A DNA stretch of 64,000 nucleotides from Bacteroidales bacterium (GTDB taxonomy: Bacteria > Bacteroidota > Bacteroidia > Bacteroidales > WCHB1-69). Below, one piece after another: positions 1-7,892 of the stretch (position 1 is the first letter of the stretch; every line of letters starts with the position of its first letter). The notes under the pieces are model-generated. The model made no database searches. It was not told where the DNA came from and saw only the letters and a list, made by a program, of their open reading frames with translations. The position numbers and the translations under genes were made by a program. The DNA is taken from NCBI GenBank assembly GCA_017525245.1, contig JAFXTE010000047.1, positions 1-64,000 on the forward strand, written 5' to 3'.

Positions 1-317
1 TCAAAGGTGTCCGTGGTGGTGGCGGTGACGGCGGGACCTATTTGCTGAATATGGACGGATGTTGCTGTCGCGCAATAGTTGCCTTCTCCCATACAATCCA
101 TGTGACGTAGCTGGCCATTTTCAAAAACGCACCCTTTACAGTTTTTTCCGTCATGCCCGATACTCATCATAAGGATTGTCGAACCCGCTGTTTTTCCATC
201 AGCAGGGATGTTTATCACTCGGTTAGACGAAAGTTCTTGTGTTGTGGGGTTGCTCGTTTTTTCACACGCGCCAAATAAAACGGCGGCAAGTAGTGTAAAT
301 GTTAATACTTTTTTCAT
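1..317 (-). CDS. Lipoprotein of unknown function (3' end cut by window edge)
   Basis: The first 105 residues are visible; the gene runs off the left edge. It begins with a short charged N-terminus, a hydrophobic stretch and a lipobox ending LFGAC (Cys18), so it should be an outer- or periplasmic-membrane lipoprotein. The mature part has several cysteines in pairs (NCKGC, a later C..C) and a Thr-rich stretch at the cut end. No family recognised. It is divergent from the LytTR regulator at 620 and shares its 300-bp control region, which may make it a target of that regulator (inference). Confidence 0.7.
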   Translation of the reverse strand, partial: MKKVLTFTLLAAVLFGACEKTSNPTTQELSSNRVINIPADGKTAGSTILMMSIGHDGKNCKGCVFENGQLRHMDCMGEGNYCATATSVHIQQIGPAVTATTTDTF

Positions 318-396
318 TGTGTTTTGATTTTAAAATGTGTTAGTTTGTTGATTTTCGCTGACAAAAATACAATTTTTTTGTATTATTATAAACCCT

Positions 397-438
397 CACA
401 TCTGAAATGTGAACCCACATCTGCAAAATGTGAACCCA
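397..438. promoter_or_regulatory. Tandem 21-bp direct repeat, candidate LytTR operator
   Basis: Two near-identical units of the form CACATCTG(C)AAA(A)TGTGAACCCA sit head to tail, with the shared ATGTGAACCCA ends at 407-417 and 428-438, exactly 21 bp apart. Each unit also has CACAT/ATGTG dyad symmetry. Paired direct repeats spaced two helical turns apart are the usual binding geometry of LytTR-domain proteins, and a LytTR gene starts 180 bp downstream. The rest of the 318-619 gap is AT-rich and holds no gene I can support. Confidence 0.45.
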
Positions 439-588
439 TAGTTAAATACAACCCCTTTTTAACGAGTGTATTTTACTGATAATCTACACACTGCAAAGTG
501 TTGTTGTTGTTTTATTGTGTGAGGGGATAAGCGGATGTTTGTGAAGGGATAAATATGTTTTTCTAGGATAGAATGTCGGAAAAATGAT

Positions 589-596
589 TATCTTTG
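589..596 (+). promoter_or_regulatory. Bacteroidota -7 box for the LytTR gene
   Basis: TATCTTTG matches the TAnnTTTG -7 consensus of the Bacteroidota primary sigma factor. It lies 24 bp before the ATG at 620 and argues against the upstream ATG at 584, which would precede the box. No clear -33 element. Confidence 0.5.
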
Positions 597-619
597 CCAC
601 CAGATTCAATCACAATATT

Positions 620-1690
620 ATGAAACACCTTAACACAATTGTCATCATTTTGCTGAACATACTGTTTTGCTTCTGTTTGCTTTGGTTCTTTACCCGTAAC
701 GCTTTCTTGCGCCCGTATGCAGGCAGTACTCTTAAAGAGGCCGTCACCGGTCTTTTGCTTTTAGGGTCTCTATATGCCAATTATTTCCTTTTGTATCCGA
801 AACTTCACCAAAAACATTCACACAACTTCTATTGGTTGTCTGTGTTTTTCATTGCTTTGGCAACAGGAACCATAGAGTTGGCCATTGCCTATCAAAACAT
901 ATCATTGTGTAATGCAGAGATTATACAAGAATTTGGATTCTTCAGCTTCTTTTCAAAACGATTGCTTTTTATCGTTGGTCGTAACCTTGCATTCAATTTC
1001 TTTCCTTTCCTAATTGGTGAGCGGCAACATTTCCGACAATCATGGGAAAAAGAGGTTAGGATTGTGTACCAAGATGTTCGGAAGCTTGACATTACCGATG
1101 GTGACAACAATATACAATTGGTTCCCATCGAAGACATATTCTATTGTCAACAACAAGGAAACTTCACCAATATCTTTATGGTGAATGACAAGAAATACAC
1201 ACGGCTTGGTTCCATGAAGCATCTTCAACAGCTGGTCGGAGAGGAGGAATTCATCCGCATAACGACTACCTTGCTGGTGCCATTCCGACACATTGAGTCG
1301 TGTAAAGACTATACGGTAATCATGAAAAAAATGCCTTGGGAACAAGAACCTACCACATTCAAATTGGAACCCAAAACCCAAGAAGAGGTCGCCAAAAAAG
1401 TTGTAGAAGGCATTCTGAAATACAGAACCATAGTAAGCGGTAAAGAAATCTCAAAGAAACAAGACCCTCCAAAATCCAAACGGAAACCGACAACACCTCC
1501 GAAAGAAAAGATCAATGAGGTTCTCTCTTATATAGAAAAGCATTCAAATTGCAACTCGGCGGATATCATCGCCGAGACGAAGTTTTCTTTGAGCACCGTC
1601 GAGCGTTGCCTGTTGGAACTTAAAAAGAAAGGAATCATCGAACACTCCGGCAGCAAGAAGACCGGCGGGTACCGAGTGACGGAAAGGTAG
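620..1690 (+). CDS. Membrane-anchored LytTR-family transcription regulator with C-terminal winged helix
   Basis: 356 residues from the ATG at 620. The N-terminal ~130 residues form about four hydrophobic membrane segments. They are followed by a LytTR DNA-binding domain (about 150-235; the IPIEDIFYCQQQGNFTNIF region is typical) and, after a Lys/Pro-rich linker, by a C-terminal winged-helix-like segment (about 300-356, SADIIAETKFSLSTVERCL). It has no receiver domain, so it is not a classical response regulator; the membrane part may sense the envelope directly. A second DNA-binding module after LytTR is unusual. The tandem repeat at 397-438 may be its operator. Function is inferred from domains only. 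Confidence 0.75.
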   Translation: MKHLNTIVIILLNILFCFCLLWFFTRNAFLRPYAGSTLKEAVTGLLLLGSLYANYFLLYPKLHQKHSHNFYWLSVFFIALATGTIELAIAYQNISLCNAEIIQEFGFFSFFSKRLLFIVGRNLAFNFFPFLIGERQHFRQSWEKEVRIVYQDVRKLDITDGDNNIQLVPIEDIFYCQQQGNFTNIFMVNDKKYTRLGSMKHLQQLVGEEEFIRITTTLLVPFRHIESCKDYTVIMKKMPWEQEPTTFKLEPKTQEEVAKKVVEGILKYRTIVSGKEISKKQDPPKSKRKPTTPPKEKINEVLSYIEKHSNCNSADIIAETKFSLSTVERCLLELKKKGIIEHSGSKKTGGYRVTER

Positions 1691-1714
1691 TGCTTTTTGT
1701 TTCCCAATTTTTTG

Positions 1715-1722
1715 TACTTTTG
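1715..1722 (+). promoter_or_regulatory. -7 box of the ftsX operon
   Basis: TACTTTTG matches TAnnTTTG and lies 17 bp before the ftsX ATG. A TTTG at 1696-1699 could be the -33 element, though the 15-bp spacer is shorter than usual. Confidence 0.45.
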
Positions 1723-1739
1723 CGGCGCAAAAATTTACT

Positions 1740-2624
1740 ATGGCAAATTATCCGGATTCGATAGACAGAATTACGAAAGCGCGGCTCAGACTCTCCGCTT
1801 TCGGTTCCATTTTCAGCATCGCACTCACCATGTTCTTCATCGGGGCGCTGGCGTTTTTCGCTTTTTTCTCGATGAGGTATCTCCAAAATCTCTCTCAGAA
1901 AATCGAAATGGAAGTGCTTTTCTATTCCGACATCAAGGAGGCCGACATCGACGCATTAGAGAAGCAAATCAAGCTGAAACCGTACATCGAGTCATCGCGG
2001 GTGTCGTCACGGGAGGAAAACACACGCACCGCGCAGCAAATCATCGGCAGCAACTTCACGGAGGTGATATCCAACCCCATCAACGCCTCCATCATCGTCA
2101 ACGTGAAACCGCAATACGCCAACTCCGACTCCCTCAACAAAATCTCCAAAGAGCTGAAACGCAACCCGATCGTGCAAGACGTTGATTACCCAGACTTTAT
2201 CGTGAAATCCATCAGTAACAATTTCCGTAAAATCCAATGGGTGATTTTAGCCATCTGCGCAGTCTTCATGATTATCTCCATGCTGTTGGTGGCTAACTGC
2301 ATCCGCCTCAACATCTTCGCCAAACGGTTCAATATCAAGAGTATGCTGTTGGTGGGAGCCACACCCCAATTCGTCCGCCGGCCTTTTGTCACAAAGGGGA
2401 TGCTCCAAGGCATCTGGGGCGGTCTCATCGCCGTGGCTCTGTTAGCGGCAACGCTGCTTTACAGCAACCGGATGGCCCCCGATTTTGTGGATTTCTCGGC
2501 CATGATTTATATTGTCATCATCCTGGCGGCCGTATTCGTGTTCAGTATGCTGTTCACCATGCTGATTTCGGCGTTCTCCGTGAACAGGTACATCCGGGTC
2601 AATGACGAAAGATTATACATGTAA
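1740..2624 (+). CDS. ftsX: Cell division protein FtsX
   Basis: 294 residues. FtsX is the membrane partner of the ABC ATPase FtsE; the complex sits at the septum and activates peptidoglycan hydrolases. The sequence shows one N-terminal membrane segment (about 25-47), an extracytoplasmic domain (about 50-165) and three C-terminal membrane segments in the usual FtsX permease layout. It is the first gene of a tight operon with a DUF3098 gene, uppP and truB, an order I know from many Bacteroidota. ftsE is not in the window. An EnvC-like protein, the usual target of FtsX, is encoded at 24.9-26.2 kb. Confidence 0.9.
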   Translation: MANYPDSIDRITKARLRLSAFGSIFSIALTMFFIGALAFFAFFSMRYLQNLSQKIEMEVLFYSDIKEADIDALEKQIKLKPYIESSRVSSREENTRTAQQIIGSNFTEVISNPINASIIVNVKPQYANSDSLNKISKELKRNPIVQDVDYPDFIVKSISNNFRKIQWVILAICAVFMIISMLLVANCIRLNIFAKRFNIKSMLLVGATPQFVRRPFVTKGMLQGIWGGLIAVALLAATLLYSNRMAPDFVDFSAMIYIVIILAAVFVFSMLFTMLISAFSVNRYIRVNDERLYM

Positions 2625-2643
2625 ATTATTAACATCCAATATT

Positions 2644-2922
2644 ATGAGCAATTCGAAAAATGAGAACGCAATCAACGAGAGAGGCAACCGCCCGCCGTTG
2701 TTCCGCACAATGAACTACATACTGATGGGCATAGGCGCATTACTCCTGCTCATCGGCTATATCTGCCTCGCTGGCGGCGACGTCCCGGACGAGGTCTTCG
2801 ACGGCGAAATCTTCAACACCCGCCGAATTGTGGTGGCCCCAATCCTGATTTTCATAGGCTTAGTGGTGGAAATCGTGGCCATCATGTGGCATCCGAAAGC
2901 CACCGAAAACAACAACCAATAA
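2644..2922 (+). CDS. DUF3098 family small membrane protein
   Basis: 92 residues from the ATG at 2644 (MSNSKNENA...), chosen because the upstream reading overlaps ftsX. Two hydrophobic segments (about 26-45 and 66-84) with a short acidic loop between them (GGDVPDEVFDGEIF) that continues into FNTRRIVVAPI, the usual DUF3098 pattern. Function unknown; it sits between ftsX and uppP, which suggests a role in envelope growth or division (inference). Confidence 0.85.
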   Translation: MSNSKNENAINERGNRPPLFRTMNYILMGIGALLLLIGYICLAGGDVPDEVFDGEIFNTRRIVVAPILIFIGLVVEIVAIMWHPKATENNNQ

Positions 2923-2931
2923 TCCTCCGTC

Positions 2932-3756
2932 ATGAGCTGGTTAGAAGCTTTAATCTTAGGTGTAGTACAAGGACTGACCGAATTCCTGCCTGTCAGCAGC
3001 AGCGGACATCTCACCATCCTCTCCAACCTGTTCGGGTTAGAAGGCGAATCCAACCTGACGATGATTGTAGTCCTGCATGTAGCCACCGTGCTCAGCACCT
3101 TGACCATCTTGTGGAAAGAAGTCGTATGGATTTTCAAAGATTTGTTCTCAAAACAGTCGTGGAAAAGCTATTCCGGGTTGAACGAAGGCACTAAATTCGC
3201 CATCAACATCCTGATTTCCATGATTCCCGTTGCCATTGTGGGCTTCTGTTTCAAAGACACGGTGGAAGAGATTTTTGGTTCCGGCCTGCTGATTGTCGGC
3301 ATCATGCTGTTGGTCACGGCCTCGCTGCTGGCTTTCTCCTATTATGCAAAACCGCGCCAGCGTGAGGAAATTTCCCCGCTGCACGCCTTCATCATCGGCA
3401 TCGGGCAGGCAGTCGCCGTTATGCCCGGTCTTTCGCGTTCGGGAACAACCATCGCCACGGGACTGCTGTTAGGCAACAAAAAGGAGCGGATGGCACAGTT
3501 CTCCTTCCTGATGGTCATCCCGCCCGTGCTGGGAGAGGCACTGCTTGACACCCTCGACATTGCCGAACAAGGATTCAGCACGGCTATGAGCGGCATTTCC
3601 GCCGTTTCCCTGGCCGTGGGTTTCATCGCCGCCTTCATCACCGGCTGTCTGGCATGCAAATGGATGATTAACATCGTGAAGAAGGGCAAGCTGATTTGGT
3701 TCGCCGTTTATTGTGTAATTGTCGGCATTTTGGCCATCATTCTGGGCTTATGCTAA
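2932..3756 (+). CDS. uppP: Undecaprenyl-diphosphatase UppP (BacA)
   Basis: 274 residues, the normal family length. UppP removes a phosphate from undecaprenyl pyrophosphate to recycle the lipid carrier for peptidoglycan and surface polysaccharides, acting in the cytoplasmic membrane. Family motifs are visible: [14 protein letters not shown] near the N-terminus and [12 protein letters not shown] near residue 165, plus about eight membrane segments. Starts 9 bp after the DUF3098 stop and overlaps truB by 7 bp, so translation is probably coupled. Confidence 0.95.
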   Translation: MSWLEALILGVVQGLTEFLPVSSSGHLTILSNLFGLEGESNLTMIVVLHVATVLSTLTILWKEVVWIFKDLFSKQSWKSYSGLNEGTKFAINILISMIPVAIVGFCFKDTVEEIFGSGLLIVGIMLLVTASLLAFSYYAKPRQREEISPLHAFIIGIGQAVAVMPGLSRSGTTIATGLLLGNKKERMAQFSFLMVIPPVLGEALLDTLDIAEQGFSTAMSGISAVSLAVGFIAAFITGCLACKWMINIVKKGKLIWFAVYCVIVGILAIILGLC

Positions 3757-4466
3757 AGAAGATGATCCATGATGTCACCTTCGAGCTACCGCCCGATCTG
3801 GACATCAATCCCGAAGGCGATTTATTGCTGATTGACAAACCTTACAAATGTACTTCGTTTGATGTGGTCGGACGGGTGCGTCGGCATGTGCAACGCGCTG
3901 TGGGCCACAAGGTGAAAGTGGGTCATGCGGGCACTTTGGATCCGTTGGCTACCGGCTTGCTGCTCATCTGCGTGGGCAAGATGACCAAGCAGGTCGATTC
4001 GTTGCAGGCGCAGGAGAAAACCTATACCGGCACGTTCATGATGGGCGCAACCACACCGAGCTACGACTTAGAAAAACCGATCGACGCAACATTCCCCTAC
4101 GAGCATATCACCCGCGAGATGGCAGAGGCTGCCGCACAATCGTTCACAGGGGAGATTCAGCAGGTGCCGCCGATGTTCTCCGCCGTAAAACACCAGGGCG
4201 AACGTTCCTACGAAATCGCCCGCCGAGGCGAAGAGGCTGCCTTAACAGCCAAAACCATCACCGTTTATGAGTTCGAAATCACCCGCTTTGAGCTGCCGGA
4301 AATCGATTTCCGCATCCGCTGCTCAAAAGGGACGTACATCCGCGCCATCGCCCGTGACTTCGGTGCCGCGCTCAACAGCGGCGCACACCTCTCTGCACTG
4401 CGGAGAACCCGCATCGGAGGCTTGTGCGTGGAAGATGCCATCCGGCCGGAAATCCGGGAACGGTAA
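3750..4466 (+). CDS. truB: tRNA pseudouridine(55) synthase TruB
   Basis: 238 residues from the ATG at 3750, which overlaps the uppP stop. TruB makes pseudouridine 55 in the T loop of tRNA. The catalytic Asp is in the motif [13 protein letters not shown] (residues ~53-65), and the [13 protein letters not shown] segment near the C-terminus is also typical. It lacks a C-terminal PUA domain, as is common in this phylum. Last gene of the ftsX operon, convergent with the AMP nucleosidase gene. Confidence 0.95.
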   Translation: MLKKMIHDVTFELPPDLDINPEGDLLLIDKPYKCTSFDVVGRVRRHVQRAVGHKVKVGHAGTLDPLATGLLLICVGKMTKQVDSLQAQEKTYTGTFMMGATTPSYDLEKPIDATFPYEHITREMAEAAAQSFTGEIQQVPPMFSAVKHQGERSYEIARRGEEAALTAKTITVYEFEITRFELPEIDFRIRCSKGTYIRAIARDFGAALNSGAHLSALRRTRIGGLCVEDAIRPEIRER

Positions 4467-4475
4467 CCCTTTTCA

Positions 4476-5261
4476 CTATTCGTAATAGTCGAAACGCAGG
4501 TGTTTCACCGAAATACCTTTGTTCTGCAACTCCTGCAGCGACTGTATGCCGATTTTCAAGTGCGTAAGTGCGAAATTCTCGGTCACTTTCTTGTCCGACT
4601 GCTCCGTTTTGATACCATCAGGGAGCATCGGCTGGTCTGAAACCATCAGCAACGCACCCGTGGGAATGCGGTTGTAGAAGCCAACGGAGAAGAGCGTTGC
4701 TGTCTCCATATCCACAGCCGTGGCACGGATGCTGCGCAGATAGTCCTTGAACTTTTCGTCATGCTCCCACACGCGACGGTTGGTTGTATAGACCGTTCCA
4801 GTCCAATACTCTAACCCATAGCTACTTATAGTGGCAGAAATGGCTTTTTCCAAGTTAAAAGCGGGCAAGGCAGGCACCTCTTCGGGAAAATAGTCGAGGG
4901 AGGTACCTTCTCCTCGGATACCGGCTATGGGCAACAACATGGCACCCAGCCCGATATAGGATTTCAAACTGCCGCATTTGCCAAGAAACAGCACGGCCTT
5001 GGGCTTCACCGCTGTCAGCAAGTCCATGATGGTGGCCGCATTTGCACTGCCCATCATGAAGTTGATGATGGTGATGTTGTCACTCGTGGCGCACTGCATC
5101 GATTTTTCCATCCCATAGACTTGGACGCCGGTCAGCTCGGCAAAATTGTTCACGTATGACTGGAAATTCGTCAGTAAAATGTACTGCCCAAATTCTTCCA
5201 GCGGCATCCCTGTGTAGCGCGGGAGCCAATTTTTCACGATGTCGTCTTTGGATTTTAACAT
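4476..5261 (-). CDS. amn: AMP nucleosidase (short, Bacteroidota type)
   Basis: 261 residues. The family hydrolyses AMP to adenine and ribose 5-phosphate. The fold is the phosphorylase superfamily type, with LFLGKCGSL near residue 92 and AVDMETATLFSVG near residue 190; the Met-Glu of that motif binds the ribose in this superfamily. It is much shorter than the E. coli enzyme because it lacks the N-terminal regulatory domain. A specific nucleoside phosphorylase role cannot be fully excluded. Separated from aroB by a heptamer repeat. Confidence 0.8.
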   Translation of the reverse strand: MLKSKDDIVKNWLPRYTGMPLEEFGQYILLTNFQSYVNNFAELTGVQVYGMEKSMQCATSDNITIINFMMGSANAATIMDLLTAVKPKAVLFLGKCGSLKSYIGLGAMLLPIAGIRGEGTSLDYFPEEVPALPAFNLEKAISATISSYGLEYWTGTVYTTNRRVWEHDEKFKDYLRSIRATAVDMETATLFSVGFYNRIPTGALLMVSDQPMLPDGIKTEQSDKKVTENFALTHLKIGIQSLQELQNKGISVKHLRFDYYE

Positions 5262-5269
5262 TTTATAAA

Positions 5270-5297
5270 GGTTATAGGTTATGGGTTATAGGTTATT
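5270..5297. repeat. Heptamer tandem repeat (GGTTATA)
   Basis: Four consecutive 7-base units, GGTTATA with one-base changes, between amn and the 3' end of aroB. One member of the window-wide heptamer set. Confidence 0.8.
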
Positions 5298-6293
5298 GAG
5301 AGTTGAATCAAGGATTTGGTGATTATACGTGGCATGACCAATATGGTCAAGAAGGGTGAAATTGATTTCCGTATGTTGATTTTTCTTGTCATTCTGCATA
5401 TAATTAATCAACTTTGGCTTGATTTCTTTTGTAATCGGCATAATCTCAAAGTGTTTAGTCAGAAAATCAGCGATTTTTCGCCATTCGTCCTGGGGAAGAT
5501 GACCGATTTTTGCGGAAAGAAGGCTTTCGTAATAGAGACCTTGCGCCACTGCGAGACCGTGTGCAATAGGTTTTCCCATTTCCATAGCATAGCTTTCAAT
5601 CGCGTGACCGAAAGTATGCCCGAAATTCAAAATATGCCGGAAATCATGGTCATTCGGGTCTTTTTCAACCACTTCTTGCTTAAACTTCACGCAAAAATCA
5701 ACATATTCTGGTTTAATGACAGGGAAAACATCTGACCGGCACAATTCATGAAACAATTCCGTAGAACCGATAAGCGCATATTTCACCAATTCGCCGAAAC
5801 CGCTGTGCATCTCTTCTTGAGGAAGGGTTCCCAGTAAAGAGACATCTGTGGGAAGCTGAATATCAGGAAAATAGAATGTTCCAACCACATTCTTCAGCCC
5901 TTGCAGATTCACTCCGGTCTTGCCACCAACGGCAGCATCTATCATAGCCAACAACGTGGTCGGGACATTGGTGAATCGGATGCCTCGTTTATAGGTAGAT
6001 GCCACAAATCCGCCAAGATCACAAATCATTCCACCTCCGAAATTCAGGAGAAAAACACCTCTATCATATTGTTTGTCAGCTAAATAGTTCCAAACAAAAA
6101 TAGCTGTTTCAATAGATTTCGACTTTTCACCGGAAGGCAACACGATTTTGTCCAAGGAAACAATTTCCGACAACTCAGAAAAGTAATCGGAATAACACTT
6201 CTCCACATTCTCATCCGTCAAAACCACCGCTTTTCGGATGTTTTGATGCCGAAAATGTTCAAAAAGCTGCCATATTATGTCCGTTTTAGCCAT
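5286..6293 (-). CDS. aroB: 3-dehydroquinate synthase AroB
   Basis: 335 residues from the ATG at 6293, which overlaps the folB stop as TAATG; longer readings would lie inside folB. AroB converts DAHP to 3-dehydroquinate, the second step of the shikimate pathway, using NAD and a divalent metal. Motifs: GGGMICDLGGFVAST (NAD site), KRGIRFTNVPTTLLAMID, GGKTGVN, and the metal-binding HILNFGHTFGHAIE near residue 235. The last codons are encoded inside the GGTTATA repeat, so the C-terminus is probably shaped by repeat growth. Confidence 0.95.
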   Translation of the reverse strand: MAKTDIIWQLFEHFRHQNIRKAVVLTDENVEKCYSDYFSELSEIVSLDKIVLPSGEKSKSIETAIFVWNYLADKQYDRGVFLLNFGGGMICDLGGFVASTYKRGIRFTNVPTTLLAMIDAAVGGKTGVNLQGLKNVVGTFYFPDIQLPTDVSLLGTLPQEEMHSGFGELVKYALIGSTELFHELCRSDVFPVIKPEYVDFCVKFKQEVVEKDPNDHDFRHILNFGHTFGHAIESYAMEMGKPIAHGLAVAQGLYYESLLSAKIGHLPQDEWRKIADFLTKHFEIMPITKEIKPKLINYMQNDKKNQHTEINFTLLDHIGHATYNHQILDSTLNNL

Positions 6294-6649
6294 TAACCTT
6301 CCATTTGCACCGCCACATATTCGGTTTTCCCATCCAATGGCGGATTCAGTTTGCACAATTTCACCGTAACCATGCTTACTTGAGGGAATTCTTGTTTGAT
6401 ATTGCGAATTATATGGTCCGCTACCGTCTCAATGAGATGCCTCGGCACGCCCATCACCTGCTGAATGGCTTTATAAACCATCTGGTAATTCACGGACTTC
6501 TCCACATCATCGGTTGCAACGGCTGCTTCCGCATCATACGTAAGCATCACATCCACAATAAAATGCGTACCAATATGCTGTTCCTCCTCAAAACAGCCGT
6601 GATAAGCATAAAACTGCATTCCCTTCAAAAAAATCGTCGTATTCTTCAT
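6293..6649 (-). CDS. folB: Dihydroneopterin aldolase FolB
   Basis: 118 residues, standard length. FolB cleaves 7,8-dihydroneopterin in folate synthesis. The N-terminal FLKGMQFYAYHGCFEEEQ and the central PRHLIETVADHI segment carry the conserved tyrosine and glutamate of the family. Translation is coupled to aroB through a TAATG overlap. Confidence 0.93.
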   Translation of the reverse strand: MKNTTIFLKGMQFYAYHGCFEEEQHIGTHFIVDVMLTYDAEAAVATDDVEKSVNYQMVYKAIQQVMGVPRHLIETVADHIIRNIKQEFPQVSMVTVKLCKLNPPLDGKTEYVAVQMEG

Positions 6650-6663
6650 ATTCTATTTTATCA

Positions 6664-6703
6664 TTAACCTTTTAACCCTCTAACCTTCTAACCTCCTAAC
6701 CCT
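6664..6703. repeat. Short tandem repeat (TTTAACC / CTAACC words)
   Basis: About five units ending in TAACC with a period of about 8 bases between folB and the permease gene. Similar in style to the heptamer repeats. Confidence 0.6.
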
Positions 6704-7839
6704 CACTTCGGTGTCAATCGCAGCATCACAATTGTGATAATCAAAAAGATAATATTCGGGAACCACGTGCCCAGCACGGGAGGGAGGCCTCCGGAGACGG
6801 AGAAGACTGTAGAAACCTGTTGGAGGAATATGAACGAAAATGCCAACCCCATCCCAATAAAGACATGGACTCCAACTCCGCGTGTGGATTTCCGGCACGA
6901 CACGCTCACTCCCAACAACGTCATAATCAGGATTCCTAACGGATTAGCGAGACGTTTGTGCTGTTCTATCTGATAGTTGGCCAGCAACGACGACCCTCTC
7001 AACTTCTCCTCTTTGATAAACTGTCGTAATTCCCTGTAAGACATTGTTTCACTGACAAATGCGTCCTGATAGAGATTCCTCGGCAATATATTCAACACCG
7101 TATCAAACTCCGCTCCTTGGGTGATAATTTCCTCATTTTCAGGAGTAATAACCCTACGTGTGAAACGATGCAACTGCCAGACTTTTTTCTCCTCATTATA
7201 ATCAACCGTTTGTGCCGAAATTTTCAACCGCATGGCGTTGTCAGTAAACTCCTCGTAAGTGAAATTGTAACCCATCTCCTCCATTTTATCCCATCGTTCC
7301 ACAAAAACATAGCTGTTTTTGGAGTTTTTGATATGCAGATAAGTGGCCGCCACACTTTTTCTTCCAAAATACTGATACTTGAAATCGTTCAGCTTCCAAT
7401 TGGTCTTAGGGACAATAAAATTTGCCAATAACAAAGAAATCAACATGATGATGACCGCTCCAGTAATATAGGGAACCAACATCCTGTTAAAACTGATGCC
7501 GTTGTCAAAGATGGAGATGATTTCATTGCGAGAAGATAGTTTTGAAGTGAACCAAATGACACTGATAAACGTGAATAACGGGATAAAAAGATTGATGAAA
7601 TACGGGATGAAATTGAAATAGTAGCCGACTATCACCTCTTTGGCAGGAATATTGTGGGTCATAAACCGCTGAATGTTCTCCGACACATCAAACACCACCA
7701 CGATTGTCATCAACAGCGTTATGGCAAAAACTACCGTACCCAACATCTTCCGGAGCAGATAGCTGTCGATAATCTTCCAACCGATCTTCTCCCGAACACG
7801 CTCGTTAAATTCCTTTATGCGGCCAAACCCATTCATCAT
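6703..7839 (-). CDS. LptF/LptG family lipopolysaccharide export permease
   Basis: 378 residues of the YjgP/YjgQ family. These proteins form the inner-membrane channel that, with the LptB ATPase, extracts lipopolysaccharide and passes it to the periplasmic bridge. Three N-terminal membrane segments (about 33-55, 75-95, 119-140), a periplasmic domain and three C-terminal segments after the typical ANPLGILIMTLLGVSVS stretch. I cannot say from sequence alone whether it is LptF or LptG. Flanked on both sides by short tandem repeats. Confidence 0.88.
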   Translation of the reverse strand: MMNGFGRIKEFNERVREKIGWKIIDSYLLRKMLGTVVFAITLLMTIVVVFDVSENIQRFMTHNIPAKEVIVGYYFNFIPYFINLFIPLFTFISVIWFTSKLSSRNEIISIFDNGISFNRMLVPYITGAVIIMLISLLLANFIVPKTNWKLNDFKYQYFGRKSVAATYLHIKNSKNSYVFVERWDKMEEMGYNFTYEEFTDNAMRLKISAQTVDYNEEKKVWQLHRFTRRVITPENEEIITQGAEFDTVLNILPRNLYQDAFVSETMSYRELRQFIKEEKLRGSSLLANYQIEQHKRLANPLGILIMTLLGVSVSCRKSTRGVGVHVFIGMGLAFSFIFLQQVSTVFSVSGGLPPVLGTWFPNIIFLIITIVMLRLTPK

Positions 7840-7892
7840 TAATCATTAATCATTAACCATTAACCATCAATAACCAATAACCAATAACCATT
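7838..7892. repeat. Heptamer tandem repeat (ATTAATC / ATTAACC / AATAACC)
   Basis: About seven 7-base units that drift from ATTAATC to ATTAACC to AATAACC between two minus-strand genes. Part of the heptamer set. Confidence 0.8.
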
